Shown: in pieces, positions 8,822 through 18,857 of the stretch | Position numbering within the stretch: the stretch's first letter is position 1 | Layout: every line of letters starts with the position of its first letter | Assembly: GCA_963706835.1 (NCBI GenBank) | Contig: CAVPOB010000040.1 | Span: 248,001 to 312,000 of the forward strand | Origin: CAVXYG01 sp963706835 | GTDB taxonomy: Bacteria > Actinomycetota > Actinomycetes > S36-B12 > GCA-2699445 | DNA length: 64,000 bases | Direction of reading: 5' to 3' | Position numbers and translations under genes: made by a program | Notes under the pieces: generated by a model | Database searches by the model: none | Told to the model about the DNA's origin: nothing | The model's input: only the letters and a program-made list of their open reading frames with translations

Positions 8822-10086
8822 TCAGACGGTGCGGCGCTCGATGACAGCGCCCAGATTGCGCAGATCGTTGACGAAGTTCGGGTAGCCGCGATCGATGTGC
8901 TCGACGTTGTGCACGGCGGTCATACCGTCGGCGACCAGTCCGCCGAGGACCAACGAGGCTCCGGCCCGGATATCGGTGGCCTCCACCGGGGCGCCCGAGA
9001 GGCGCGGCTTGCCGCGCACGATGGCATGATGGCCTTCGATCTTGATGTCGGCGCCCAGCCGGACCAGTTCGTTGACGAACTTGAAGCGGGCCTCGAAGAG
9101 GTTCTCGGTCACCATCGCGGCACCATCGGCGATGGCGTTCATGGCGATGAACTGCGGCTGCAGGTCAGTCGGAAATCCCGGATAGGGCAGGGTGACGATG
9201 TCGACCGCTTTCGGCCGGCCGGCCATCACGCACGTGGATGGTGTCGTCGGTGGCGGTGATGTCGGCGCCGGCCGTGGACAGTTTGTCCAAAGCGATCTCC
9301 AGGTGATGGGCCTGGCAGTTGCGGATGAGGACATCACCCTGGGTCATCGCTGCTGCGACCGCCCAGGTGCCGGTCACGATCCGGTCGGAGAGCGTGCGAT
9401 GGCGAACCGCGTGCAGTCCGGGCACGCCGGTGATCACCAGCGTCGATTGCCCCGCGCCCTCGATCTTGGCGCCCATCTCGGTGAGCATCGTGCAGATGTC
9501 GATGATCTCCGGCTCCCGGGCGGCGTTCTCGATGGTGGTCTCGCCATCCGCGGTCACCGCCGCCATCAGCAGCGTCTCGGTGGCGCCGACGCTGGGGAAA
9601 TCCAGCCAGACCACGGCGCCGTGCAGACCCTGCGGCGCGGTCGCCAGCAGGTAGCCGTGCTCGGAGGTGACCTCGACCCCCATCCGCTCCAGCCCCGCGA
9701 TATGCATGTCGAGCCCGCGCGATCCGATCGCGTCGCCGCCGGGCAGGGCGACATCGGCGGCGGCGCACCGCGCCAGCAGCGGCCCGAGGACCGAGATGGA
9801 GGCGCGCATCCTGCGCACGAGGTCGTAGTCGGCCCGGTGCTGCAGATGCTGCGGGACATCGATGGTCACGGTCCCCGCGGCGGCGTCATGGGTCACCCCG
9901 CAGCCGAGCCGCTCGATGAGTTCGGCCATGATCGATACATCCAGGATGGCCGGCACTTCCTCGATGACCGTGCGGCCCGGCGGCCAGCAGGGCCACCGCC
10001 ATGAGCTTCAGCACCGAGTTCTTCGCACCGGTGACCCGGACCTCGCCCTGTAGTCGGCCACCGCCGGTTACGTCGAAGATGTCCAC
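8822..10086 (-). CDS. murA: UDP-N-acetylglucosamine 1-carboxyvinyltransferase (two indels)
   Basis: First committed step of peptidoglycan synthesis: transfer of enolpyruvate from PEP to UDP-GlcNAc in the cytosol. The protein begins VDIFDVTGGGRLQGEV then RVTGAKNSVLKLM, the substrate lysine-asparagine pair, from a GTG at 10086. The C-terminal half has AVDIVTLPYPGFPTDLQPQ. Two indels break the frame: an extra C in the CCC near 9976, just after the KNSVLKLM region, and an extra base near 9226, just before GRPKAVD. Removing them restores one protein of about 420 residues. A single murA is essential, so sequencing error is the likeliest cause. Downstream of atp in the usual actinobacterial order. 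Confidence 0.92.
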
Positions 10087-10191
10087 GACCGACAGCCTAT
10101 GGGCAGCCGCCCCCAGACGTGCGTCGACGGCGGGGGCGCGCGGCATGAACTACCGTGGAGCCCGACCCAGACGCCTTCGGAGGAGCCACGG

Positions 10192-10761
10192 ATGGTCAAC
10201 CTGACTCGCATCTACACCCGCACCGGGGACAGCGGCACCACCTCGCTGGGGGACTTCAGCCGGACCTCGAAGACCGACCCGCGCCTGGTGGCCTACGCCG
10301 ACGTGGACGAAGCGAATTGCCGCATCGGGGTGGTACTGGCCACGACCGAGGTGGCCGACGACATCCGGCAGACGCTGCTGCGCGTCCAGAACGAGATGTT
10401 CGATGTCGGGGCCGACCTGTGTACACCGGTGGTCGAGCAGCCGGAGGTGCCACCGCTGCGAATCGAGCAGGCCTACATCGACCGCCTTGAGTCCGAGTGC
10501 GATCGGTACAACGACGGCCTGCCGCCGCTGCGGTCCTTCGTACTGCCCGGCGGAACTGCGGCTGCGGCACATCTACACGTGGCGCGCACCGTGGTGCGAC
10601 GGGCGGAACGCTCCGCGTGGGTCGCCCTGCACGCGCACGGCGAGTCGATGACCTCGCTGCCGGCCACCTACCTCAACCGGCTCTCAGACCTCCTCTTCAT
10701 CCTCGCCCGGCGGGCGAATCCCGACGGCGACATCCTCTGGACGCCGGGCGGGGAGCGCTGA
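10192..10761 (+). CDS. Cob(I)yrinic acid a,c-diamide adenosyltransferase, PduO type
   Basis: Transfers the 5'-deoxyadenosyl group of ATP to cob(I)alamin, giving coenzyme B12. The 189-residue product has the PduO-type ATP loop YTRTGDSGTTSLGDFSR near the N-terminus, the DVDEANCRIG helix and the C-terminal NRLSDLLFILAR; the conserved arginine pair is in VVRRAERSAW. Start ATG 10192 has GGAGGAG about 8 bases upstream. It diverges from murA, as in many actinobacteria. No cobalamin riboswitch was recognised in the 105-base gap to murA. A hairpin 16 bases after the stop should end transcription. Confidence 0.93.
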   Translation: MVNLTRIYTRTGDSGTTSLGDFSRTSKTDPRLVAYADVDEANCRIGVVLATTEVADDIRQTLLRVQNEMFDVGADLCTPVVEQPEVPPLRIEQAYIDRLESECDRYNDGLPPLRSFVLPGGTAAAAHLHVARTVVRRAERSAWVALHAHGESMTSLPATYLNRLSDLLFILARRANPDGDILWTPGGER

Positions 10762-10776
10762 GCCCAACCCTCCAAC

Positions 10777-10817
10777 GGCAACGGAGCCGGTCGCCCGCGG
10801 GGATCGGCTCCGTTGCC
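10777..10817 (+). terminator. Hairpin downstream of the adenosyltransferase gene
   Basis: A 13-bp perfect stem (GGCAACGGAGCCG with CGGCTCCGTTGCC) with a 15-base loop, 16 bases after the stop codon. There is no T-tract, as is common in high-GC actinobacteria. The loop and 3' arm resemble the atp operon hairpin at 11391-11426. Confidence 0.75.
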
Positions 10818-10887
10818 GGGCTGCGCTTCCTGAGAGTGTCGGCGCCCTTGGGCGGCTGAGGGGTCAACCCCCACCGATACAGCGGCT

Positions 10888-11371
10888 GTGAGACTGCGCA
10901 CCCGGGATGGCGGTGCGAACCCGCGGCGGGGGCTTGAGAGCACCCCCGCGGGGCCACTGTGCACCCGATGCGGTGGTTTGCACCCGAGACGGGGGCTGAG
11001 AGCGCCTCCGGGCGGGCAACTGTGCACCCGGTATCGGGGGTTTGCACCCGGGACGGGGGCTGTCGGCCCAGATTCGGCCGCTTCCGCCCCCGCGCCGGGT
11101 GCAAACCCCCGAACCGGGTGCAGACCTGCCCCGCACACCGGCCGCTGCCGCCCCCGCGCCGGGTGCAAACCCCCGAACCGGGTGCAGACCCGCCCCACAC
11201 ACCGGCCGATTCCGCCCCCGCAACAGGGGCCGGCGCACCCGGCGCAGAGGGCTGAGGCTGCCCACGCAGCTGGACCCGCTGGACACCCGGGGATGCGACC
11301 CGGCCCCGGCGTCCCGCTCGCTCCACACCGGTCGATACGGGAGCCCACCGCACCCCCGATTGCGACAGGCC
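10888..11371. repeat. 63-bp repeat element 2 (3 direct + 2 inverted units)
   Basis: Three units in direct orientation (a degenerate one near 10892, then anchors at 10959 and 11022, spacing 63) are followed by two inverted units (anchors 11086 and 11150) and a partial third near 11212. Half-unit triplets include ATG, GGA and a four-base GTAT. The right edge CACCCCCGATTGCGACAGG (11351-11369) matches that of the other elements. No left edge was recognised; instead the adenosyltransferase terminator lies there. It lies between convergent genes, bracketed by two related hairpins. Confidence 0.8.
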
Positions 11372-11390
11372 CAATTGCGATGCAACGACA

Positions 11391-11426
11391 AACGGAACCG
11401 ATCGCCCCGCGGGGATCGGTTCCGTT
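11391..11426 (-). terminator. Terminator of the ATP synthase operon
   Basis: AACGGAACCGATC pairs with GATCGGTTCCGTT, and the stem continues CCCC/GGGG after one unpaired G, leaving a two-base loop; about 17 bp in all. It lies 22 bases beyond the atpC stop in the direction of transcription. It is nearly palindromic, so it may also stop readthrough from the left. Confidence 0.8.
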
Positions 11427-11447
11427 CGTCGCGAGGACTGGTGAGGC

Positions 11448-11859
11448 TTAGCCCTTCTTCCCCATGAGGTTCTGGTGCCGCATGGCCGCGTCGACGCGGG
11501 TCTCCGCGCGGTGAATCGCGGCGGTCTGTTCGTCCTCGTCGAGGTTGCCGGCGAGTCGCCCGCTCCTTGGCGCGCTCGGCCCGCTCGACATCCACCTCGG
11601 ACCCGAGCTCGGCGGTCTCGGCGAGGATCTTCACGACGTTGTCATCGACCGAGATGAACCCGCCGTGCACGGCAATGACCAGCCGGTCCCCCTCTGCCAT
11701 GTCGATCCGCAGCACGCCGTCGGCCAGCGTCGCCAGGAACGGCTCGTGGCCGGGCAGGATGCCGATGTCGCCGACCATGGTCCGAGTGATGATGCCCGTG
11801 GCCTGCCCGTTCCAGACGGGACGGTCCACGGCCACCAGCGTCACATCGAGCGTCGCCAT
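11448..11859 (-). CDS. atpC: ATP synthase epsilon subunit (one indel)
   Basis: Rotor stalk subunit of the F1 sector that couples c-ring rotation to beta-subunit conformations and can inhibit ATP hydrolysis. The N-terminal beta-sandwich is clear (LDVTLVAVDRPVWNG, then GDIGILPGHEPFLATL). The C-terminal helical part resumes in another frame as LAGNLDEDEQTAAI and ends AAMRHQNLMGKKG, typical of actinobacteria, after an indel near 11565. The expected full length is about 136 residues. Last gene of the atp operon; its start lies 7 bases from the atpD stop, and a strong terminator follows. Confidence 0.93.
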
Positions 11860-11865
11860 CGCCGA

Positions 11866-13339
11866 TCAGCCCTTCGCGAGCTTGGCGGCGTTGCGCTCCA
11901 CGTCCTCGATCCCGCCGCACATGAAGAATGCCTGCTCCGGGATGTGGTCGAAGTCGCCGTTGATGAGCGCCTGGAACGAGGCGATCGTCTCCTCCACTGG
12001 CACGAACGAGCCCGGCTGGCCGGTGAAGGCCTCCGCCACGAACATGTTCTGCGACAGGAACCGCTGGATGCGGCGCGCGCGGCCCACCAGCACCTTGTCC
12101 TCCTCGGACAGCTCGTCGATGCCGAGGATGGCGATGATGTCCTGCAGATCCTTCAACCGCTGCAGGACCTCCTTGACCTGAGCGGCCACCCAGTAGTGAT
12201 CCCCGCCGACGTAGCGCGGGTCCAGGATTCGGGAGGAGGAGTCCAGCGGGTCCACGGCCGGGTAGATGCCCAGCTCGGAGATCGGCCGCGACAGCACGGT
12301 GGTGGCGTCGAGGTGAGCGAAGGTGGTGGCCGGCGCCGGGTCGGTGAGGTCGTCGGCGGGTACATAGATGGCCTGCAGCGAGGTGATGGAGTGGCCTCGG
12401 GTGGAGGTGATCCGCTCCTGCAACTGCGCCCATCTCGTCGGCCAGCGTCGGCTGGTAGCCCACCGCGGACGGCATCCGGCCCAGCAGCGTGGAGACCTCG
12501 GAGCCAGCCTGCGTGAACCGGAAGATGTTGTCGATGAAGAGCAGCACGTCCTGCTTCTGCACATCGCGGAAGTACTCCGCCATGGTCAGCGCCGACAGCG
12601 CGACCCGCAGCCGGGTGCCGGGCGGTTCGTCCATCTGGCCGAACACCAGCGCGGTCTTGTCGATGACGCCGGACTCGCGTCATCTCCAGGAAGAGGTCGT
12701 TGCCCTCGCGGGTCCGCTCCCCCACGCCCGCGAACACCGACACGCCGCCGAAGTTCTCCGCGACGCGGTAGATCATCTCCTGGATGAGCACCGTCTTGCC
12801 CACACCGGCACCGCCGAACAGGCCGATCTTGCCGCCCTTCACGTACGGGGTCAGCAGGTCGATGACCTTGATGCCGGTCGCAGAAGACCTCGGTCTTGGA
12901 CTCGAGCTGGTCGAAGGCCGGCGGCTGACGGTGAATGCCCCAGCGCTCCTTGATCTCGAGGCTGGACTCCGGCACATCGAGGGGCTTGCCCAGCACGTTC
13001 CACAGGTGGCTCTTGCGTCACGTCGCCGACCGGCACGGTGATGGAGTCGCCGGTGTCGCTGACCTCGGCGCCGCGGGTGAGGCCGTCGGTGGGCTGCATC
13101 GCGATGGCCCGGACCAGGTTGTCCCCCAGGTGCTGGGCGACCTCCAGCGTCAGCGTCGAGGTCTGGGGGTTGCCATCCTCGTCGGCCATGGTGACGTCGA
13201 CGTGCAGGGCGTTCATCAGTTCCGGCATGGCTTCCACCGGGAACTCGACGTCGACGACGGGGCCGGTGACACGCGCGACTCGACCGACGCCAGGCGTCGC
13301 TGCACCGGATCCGGGTGCTTGCTCGGTCGTGGCGGTCAT
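11866..13339 (-). CDS. atpD: ATP synthase beta subunit (four indels)
   Basis: Catalytic subunit of F1. Its parts are spread over frames but collinear: GRVARVTGPVVDVEFPVEAM at the N-terminus; the P-loop region GLFGGAGVGKTVLIQEMI; the DELSEED segment, here IDELSEEDKVLVGRAR, in the C-terminal domain; ending NAAKLAKG. Indels lie near 13015 (VTK-SHLWNVLGKPL expected), 12882 (VFATGIKVIDLL expected), 12677 (MTESGVIDKTALV expected) and 12428 (DEMGQLQERITS expected). Three of the four are an extra G between two C residues. The subunit is essential for oxidative phosphorylation, so real inactivation is unlikely. The start ATG 13339 is 8 bases after the atpG stop. Confidence 0.95.
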
Positions 13340-13347
13340 GCTGCTCC

Positions 13348-14302
13348 TCAACTTCCTGCAGTGGCGGACGCCAGCGCGTCGGCGCCGCCGACGATTTCGC
13401 TGATCTCCTGGGTGATTTCGGCCTGACGGGCCTGGTTGGACTGGCGGGTGAGCGTCTTGATCAACTCGTCGGCGTTGTCGGTGGCGGACTTCATCGCCCG
13501 GCGCCGCGCAGCGTGCTCCGATGCGCTCGACATCAGCAGGGCCGCGAAGACCACATCCTCGACGTACTTGGGCAGCAGAGCGTCGAGCACCGCTTCCGGC
13601 GACGGCTCGAAGGAGTAGAGCGGGTAGATGGGCCGACCTGCGCTGTCCCCGGCGCCGCCCACCTGCGATCCGCTGATGTCGACCTCTTCGTCGACGACTT
13701 CCAGCGGCAGGATTCGGCGCACCGTCGGCCGCTGCACCGCCATGTTGACGAAGTGGGTGTAGACGATGTGGATCTCGTCCGCGCCGCCATCCTCCGTGCG
13801 CTGCAGGAACCGCTGCAGCAGCACGTCGGCGATCTCCTTGGCGTGCTCGATAGTCCGGCTGGTCGCTGAAGCCGGTCCAGGAGGCCCCCATCTCCCGCTC
13901 TCGGAAGCGGTAGTAGGACTCGCCCTTGCGGCCCACCACGTAGGGGATGACCTCCTCGAACCCGCGCTGCTTGGTGAGCAGCGTGGTCAGCGCCTCGCCC
14001 TCCCGGATGGTGTTGGCGGAGTAGGCACCCGCAAGGCCGCGATCAGCAGTCACCACCAGGTAGATCGCCCGCTGCTGCAGCCTGGCCTTGGCCGTGAGCG
14101 GATGAGTGTGGATCCCTGTGGCGTGCGTTGCGGCGGCCGAAATCGCCGCGTACAACTCGCGGGTGTACGGCACCGCGCGGTTCAACCGCTGTTGCGCCTT
14201 CACGATTCGGGCGGAGGCGATGAGCTCCATCGCTTTGGTGATTTTCTTGGTCTGCTGCACCGACTTGATGCGTCGGCGGAAGACTCTCAGTTGCGCACCC
14301 AC
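13348..14302 (-). CDS. atpG: ATP synthase gamma subunit (one indel)
   Basis: Central shaft of F1. The N-terminal coiled-coil GAQLRVFRRRIKSVQQTKK and the following KAMELIASARIVKAQ are diagnostic. The C-terminal helix ends RQAEITQEISEIVGGADAL. One extra C near 13856 breaks the frame; the expected join is DQPTIEHAKEIADVLLQRF. GTG start at 14302, four bases after the atpA stop. Length after repair is about 317 residues, normal for an actinobacterial gamma subunit. Confidence 0.94.
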
Positions 14303-14305
14303 GGC

Positions 14306-15943
14306 TCAGCCCTTGCGCACCTTGCGGGTGATCTTGGCCTGCTCGATCTCGCCGTCGTCGAGCGCCGGGACCTCGGCCTCGGTCCCAGGAGGTGACCCTC
14401 AGTGGTGCGGAACTGCTTCTTGAAGTCGGCGATGGAGCTCTCCAGCACGCCTACCGTCTCGTCGCTGAGGTCGCCGCTGGTGGCGATCTCATCCAGCAGC
14501 CCGGCGTGCTCGCGCCCCAGGTAGTCCAGGAACTCCGCAGTCGAAGCGCCGGATGTCCTCCACCGGGACGTCATCGAGGCTGCCGGAGGTGCCCGACCAT
14601 ACCGAGACGACTTCGCGCTCCATGGAGTACGGCTGGTACTGCGGCTGCTTGAGCAGCTCCACCAGCCGAGTGCCGCGCTCCAACTGCGCCTTCGATGCGG
14701 CGTCAAGGTCGGATCCGAAGGCGGCGAAGGCCTCCAGCTCACGGAACTGGGCCAGGTCCAGCCGAAGCCGCCCGGCGACCTTGCGCATCGCCTTGGGCTG
14801 AGCCGAGCCGCCGACCCGGGAGACCGAGATGCCCACGTTGATGGCGGGCCGGACTCCGGAGTTGAACAGGTCCGACTCCAGGAAGCACTGGCCGTCGGTG
14901 ATGGAGATGACGTTGGTCGGGATGTAGGCCGACACGTCGTTGGCCTTGGTCTCGATGATCGGCAGCCCGGTCATCGAACCGCCGCCGAGCTCGTCGGAGA
15001 GCTTGGCGCAGCGCTCCAGCAGCCGCGAGTGCAAGTAGAAGACGTCGCCGGGGTACGCCTCGCGACCGGGCGGACGGCGCAGCAGCAGCGACACCGCGCG
15101 GTAGGCCTCGGCCTGCTTGCTGAGGTCGTCGAAGATGATGAGTACGTGCTTGCCCTGGTACATCCAGTGCTGGCCGATGGCGGAGCCGGTGTAGGGCGCG
15201 AGGTACTTGAAGCCGGCATTATCGGAGGCCGGGGCGGCCACGATGGTCGTGTACTCCATCGCGCCGTACTCCTCCAGCGCGCCCTTCACACCGGCGATCG
15301 TGGAGCCCTTCTGGCCGATGGCGACGTAGATGCAGCGGACCTGCTTCTTCGGGTCGCCGGACTCCCAGTTCTCCTTCTGCGCCAGGATCGTGTCCAGGCA
15401 CACCGCGGTCTTCCCGGTCTGGCGGTCGCCGATGATCAACTGTCGCTGGCCCCGGCCGATGGCGGTCATCGCGTCGATGGCCTTGATACCGGTGCGCAGG
15501 GACTCCTTCACCGGCTGACGCATGATCACGTTGGGCGCCTGCAGCTCCAGCGCCCGCCGGCCCTCGGTAGCGATCTCGCCCATGCCATCGATGGGCTCGC
15601 CCAGCGGATTGACCACGCGGCCGAGGTAGCCGTCGCCGACGGGAACCGACAGCACCTCGCCGGTCCGCCGCACCGGCTGGCCCTCCTCGATCTGCGAGCC
15701 GTCGCCGAGCAGCACGGCGCCGATCTCGCGGACGTCCAGGTTCAGGGCGACGCCCAGCAGGCCGCCCTCGAACTCCAGGAGCTCGTTGGTCATGGCCGAG
15801 TGCAGGCCTTCGACGCGGGCGATGCCGTCACCGGTCTCGATGACCATGCCCACCTCGTTGCGGGCAGTGGTCGCAGTGAAGGAGGCCACGTTGCGCTCGA
15901 TGGCCTCCCGGATCTCATCCGGGCGGATGGTGAGCTCCGTCAT
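14306..15943 (-). CDS. atpA: ATP synthase alpha subunit (two indels)
   Basis: Non-catalytic nucleotide-binding subunit of F1. It begins MTELTIRPDEIREAIERNV and carries the P-loop GDRQTGKTAVCLDTI and the family signature PAINVGISVSRVGG. Two indels affect only the C-terminal 70 residues: an extra base near 14538 (RRFDAEFLDYLG expected) and a missing base near 14386 (GHLLGTEAEVPALDDG expected); the protein then ends QAKITRKVRKG. Start ATG 15943. The repaired length of about 545 residues is that of actinobacterial homologues, which carry the same C-terminal extension. Confidence 0.95.
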
Positions 15944-16004
15944 GGTCGCTCGTTCCCTCTCGTCGAGCCAGGGATCGCCCCGGCGGGTCGTTGGCTGGTT
16001 GGCA

Positions 16005-16815
16005 CTAGCCGGCCAGGCGGCGTCGTGCTTGGTTGAGTTTGTGGGCCAGGGTGCCGTCGATGAGTTCATCGCCGACCTGGACCGAGACCCCGCCGATCGC
16101 GGTTGGGTCGATTTCGACGCTGAGCTGCACGGGCTGGCCGTACACGTTCCGCAGCGCCGCCGCCAGCCGCTCCTCCTGAGCCGGCTCCAGCGGCGCCGCC
16201 ACCCGAACGACGGCGGCGATCTCGCCGCGCCGAACGGCTGCCAGTTCCACCATGGTGTTGAGCGCTTCCTCGATGCGCCGCCCACGCAGGTGGGTCACGA
16301 CGAAGCCGGCCAGCTGGGCAGTGATCGGACTGGTGCGGCCGTCGAGCAGATCGGCCACGATCGCCCGCTTGGCCCCGATCGGGGTGCCCGGAACCGGTGA
16401 GCGTCAACTGCAACTCCCCGTTGGCATCCACTACTCGGCCGAACCGGAACAGTTCTTCGGCGACGTCGTCCGCGGTGCCCGCTTTCTCCGCCGCGCCGAT
16501 CAGCGCAGAGGCCCCCGCCAGTTCTAGCGCATCGACGAGATCGCCGTCGGTGCCCCATCGCAGGCTCACGGCGGTGGTGGCCAGCGACAGGGCCAGCGGC
16601 GAAATCTGCTCCCCCACCAGCCGCTCCACGATCCCCTTGCGAGCGGACTCAGCCATGCCGCCGTCCGCCAGCACCATGCGCAGGGACTTCTCCCGGGTCA
16701 GCAGGTCGGTGACTGCCAGCAGGTCCGACCCGGCCCGCTCCAGGCCGGGATCGGAATAGGCGGCATCGACCGCCTCATTGAGCAGGAGCAGCGAGGTGCG
16801 CGATGAACCGAGCAT
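16005..16815 (-). CDS. atpH: ATP synthase delta subunit (one indel)
   Basis: Peripheral stalk protein that ties F1 to subunit b (OSCP homologue). N-terminal six-helix domain is visible (SSRTSLLLLNEAVDAAY), and the C-terminal domain ends with SVQVGDELIDGTLAHKLNQ, the conserved GG-V-x-V-GD-x-x-D pattern. An extra G near 16391 interrupts TGSGTPIGAKRAIVADLL. About 270 residues after repair, longer than the Escherichia protein but normal for this phylum. Start ATG 16815, overlapping the end of atpF. Confidence 0.92.
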
Positions 16816-17375
16816 CAGGCCCGTCCCGCCTGCTCCAGCTCATCGATGAAGCGATCCACCACGGCATTGGCGCGCTGCCGATCCAACGACTCCCCGATGA
16901 TCTTCTCGGCCAAGTCGGTGGCCACGGTGCCAGCGTCGCGGCGCAGGTCAGCGGTGGCCTTCGCTCGCTCCGCGGCGATGCTGGCCACGGCATTGGCCTG
17001 GACGGCAGCGGCTGTAGCCTCTGCCTCGCGCCGGGCCTCCGCGATGATCTGCAACTTCTCGGACTCGGCCTTCTCCCTGATGGCGGCGGCCTCCTCGCGG
17101 GCCCGGGCCAAATGCGCCTGGTACTGCACCAGCGAGTCCCGTGCCTCGGCCTGCATCCGCTCCGCCTTGGCGATGCCGCCCTCGATCTGAGCCGACCGCT
17201 CTGCCATCACCTCGCTCAGCCGCGGCATCACGTACTTCCAGAACAGCAGGAAGATGATGAGGAAGCACAAGCCGCCCCAGATGATGTCGTAGATCGCCGG
17301 GAGGAGCGGGTTCTCCGACTCGCCCTCGGTCGCTGCCGTGACAGCTGCGGTGACGCCTGTCGCTAGTGACCACAT
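16815..17375 (-). CDS. atpF: ATP synthase subunit b
   Basis: Membrane-anchored peripheral stalk. The 186-residue product has a hydrophobic segment at about residues 27-46 (DIIWGGLCFLIIFLLFWKYV). A long charged alanine-rich coiled coil follows (EARREAEATAAAVQANAVA), ending near FIDELEQAGRA. Start ATG 17375. It lies in the operon between atpE and atpH and overlaps atpH by a base. No frameshift. Confidence 0.95.
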   Translation of the reverse strand: MWSLATGVTAAVTAATEGESENPLLPAIYDIIWGGLCFLIIFLLFWKYVMPRLSEVMAERSAQIEGGIAKAERMQAEARDSLVQYQAHLARAREEAAAIREKAESEKLQIIAEARREAEATAAAVQANAVASIAAERAKATADLRRDAGTVATDLAEKIIGESLDRQRANAVVDRFIDELEQAGRA

Positions 17376-17433
17376 CGTGCTCTCGCTTCTTCGCTCTGCC
17401 CTGGATGACGGGGTTTGGGGTTCCGGTCGCGGA

Positions 17434-17658
17434 TCAGGTGAAGATGAAGCCGGCGACCAGACCGATCAGCGCCAGCGCCTCGGTGAAGGCGATGCCCAGG
17501 AACATGTTGGTGCGCAGCACCCCGGTGGCCTCGGGCTGGCGGGCGATGCTCTCGACGGTCTTGCCGACCAAGATGCCGATACCGATACCCGGACCGATGG
17601 CCGCCAGGCCATAGCCCACGGAGTTGATGTTGCCGTTGATCTCGGCGAGTAGTTCCAT
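17434..17658 (-). CDS. atpE: ATP synthase subunit c
   Basis: Proteolipid of the rotor ring, 74 residues in two hydrophobic helices. The first helix is glycine-rich (YGLAAIGPGIGIGILVG); the polar loop is ARQPEATG; the second helix has the proton-binding glutamate in GIAFTEALALIGLVAGF. The glycine pattern and the glutamate with no sodium-site glutamine pair suggest proton coupling; this is inference. Intact. Confidence 0.97.
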   Translation of the reverse strand: MELLAEINGNINSVGYGLAAIGPGIGIGILVGKTVESIARQPEATGVLRTNMFLGIAFTEALALIGLVAGFIFT

Positions 17659-17706
17659 TCTCAGTTCCTTTCCGTTGTCGCGCGAGGCTGGGTGCCCGAA
17701 CGATGA

Positions 17707-18516
17707 TCAGTGCTCCTCACTGATGGCCCCATCGATGTAGACGGCGGTCAGCAGTGTGAAGACGTATGCCTGCAGGAAGATGATGAGCAGCTCGAACAGG
17801 GTGAAGGCGAACCCGAAGGCAAACGCGGGCACCGCCGCGAGCTTCAGCAGCCCGTCCAGCTCGAAGAGGAAGTACGAGGTGGCGCTGAAGAACAGCACCA
17901 GCAGGATGTGGCCGGACATCATGTTGGCCATCAGACGGACGGCCAGAGTGAACGGCCGCAGCATGAAGGTCGAGACGAACTCGATCGGAATCACCAACAC
18001 GTACAGCGGAGCCGGCACGCCCGGCGGCATGAGGCTCAGCTTCAGGTAGGGGAAGAACCCATGGGCGCGGATGCCCTCGACGTTGAACATCACCCACGCG
18101 ACCATGGCGAACACCAGCGTCACACCGATGACCGACGTCACCGGGATGTGCATCAGCGGCAACACCCCGGTGAAGTTGAAGAACAGGATGAGGAAGAACA
18201 TCGCCATCAGGTAGGGCGCGTACTTGCGGCCCCTCTCGCCCATGATTTCCCCGACGATCGCCGCGCGCATGCCGTTGATGGCGTACTCGGCGAAGTTCTG
18301 CAGGCCGCCGGGCACGACCTTGGGACGGGCGAACGCCACAACCAGGAGCAACGACAGCACGCCGGTCATCAGCAGGGCGATGGCGTTGATCCGGGTCATC
18401 GCCAGTGGTGTGCCCTCGAACAACAGGGGATCGGGGAAGAAGTCATTGAGGTTCGGGGGCGAGAAGCCATCGCCGTCGCCGCCGGCCGCAGCCACAGCGG
18501 TTGGCAGTGCAGTCAC
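17707..18516 (-). CDS. atpB: ATP synthase subunit a
   Basis: Stator half-channel subunit of Fo, 269 residues with five to six membrane helices. The conserved arginine helix is LRPFTLAVRLMANMMSGHIL, where the second arginine faces the c-ring glutamate. The C-terminal helix contains LLIIFLQAYVFTLLTAVYID. The start is GTG 18516 (VTALPTAVAAAGG) behind AGGGAGTATC; longer frames would overlap the preceding small membrane protein. Intact. Confidence 0.95.
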   Translation of the reverse strand: MTALPTAVAAAGGDGDGFSPPNLNDFFPDPLLFEGTPLAMTRINAIALLMTGVLSLLLVVAFARPKVVPGGLQNFAEYAINGMRAAIVGEIMGERGRKYAPYLMAMFFLILFFNFTGVLPLMHIPVTSVIGVTLVFAMVAWVMFNVEGIRAHGFFPYLKLSLMPPGVPAPLYVLVIPIEFVSTFMLRPFTLAVRLMANMMSGHILLVLFFSATSYFLFELDGLLKLAAVPAFAFGFAFTLFELLIIFLQAYVFTLLTAVYIDGAISEEH

Positions 18517-18539
18517 CGATACTCCCTGTGTCGGACCGC

Positions 18540-18782
18540 TCAGGAGCGGCCGTAGCGGAAATAGGTGATGTAGAACGCCACCACGAACCCGAGCACGATT
18601 CCGATCGGCAGGAACACCCGATGGGTTCCGACGACGAGATCGATGCCCGCCCCGATCAGGCCCCATGTTACGGGACCGGCCACCAGCGTCGAGACCATAC
18701 CCCAGGCATCGTGCTCGCTGAGATTCCTCGGCTCAATCGGCTTCGGGTCCGGCCTGTTCACGGAGTCGGAGCGTTCAGTCAT
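18540..18782 (-). CDS. AtpZ/AtpI-like small membrane protein
   Basis: An 80-residue protein with two predicted helices (about residues 30-50 and 56-76), separated by a short loop and preceded by an acidic/proline N-terminus. This is the layout of the AtpZ/AtpI-type proteins placed before atpB, which are thought to help c-ring assembly or ion supply. GISxHDAWG-type signatures are replaced here by LSEHDAWGMVSTLVAG. It sits between atpI and atpB, in the operon. Exact role unproven. Confidence 0.75.
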   Translation of the reverse strand: MTERSDSVNRPDPKPIEPRNLSEHDAWGMVSTLVAGPVTWGLIGAGIDLVVGTHRVFLPIGIVLGFVVAFYITYFRYGRS

Positions 18783-18857
18783 CGGCGATCAACCTAGCAC
18801 ACGGCCGATCGCCACCCACCGGTGGATGACGGTGCGATCGCAGCGCGCCGACCGCCT

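Noticed and set aside
10087..10191. Cobalamin riboswitch before the adenosyltransferase gene
   Set aside because: The 105-base gap lacks a recognisable B12-box and is too short for the full element.
11866..13339. atpD and other interrupted genes as pseudogenes or programmed frameshifts
   Set aside because: Single-copy essential genes with many shifts each, no slippery heptamers or stimulatory structures, and a recurring error signature point to assembly error.
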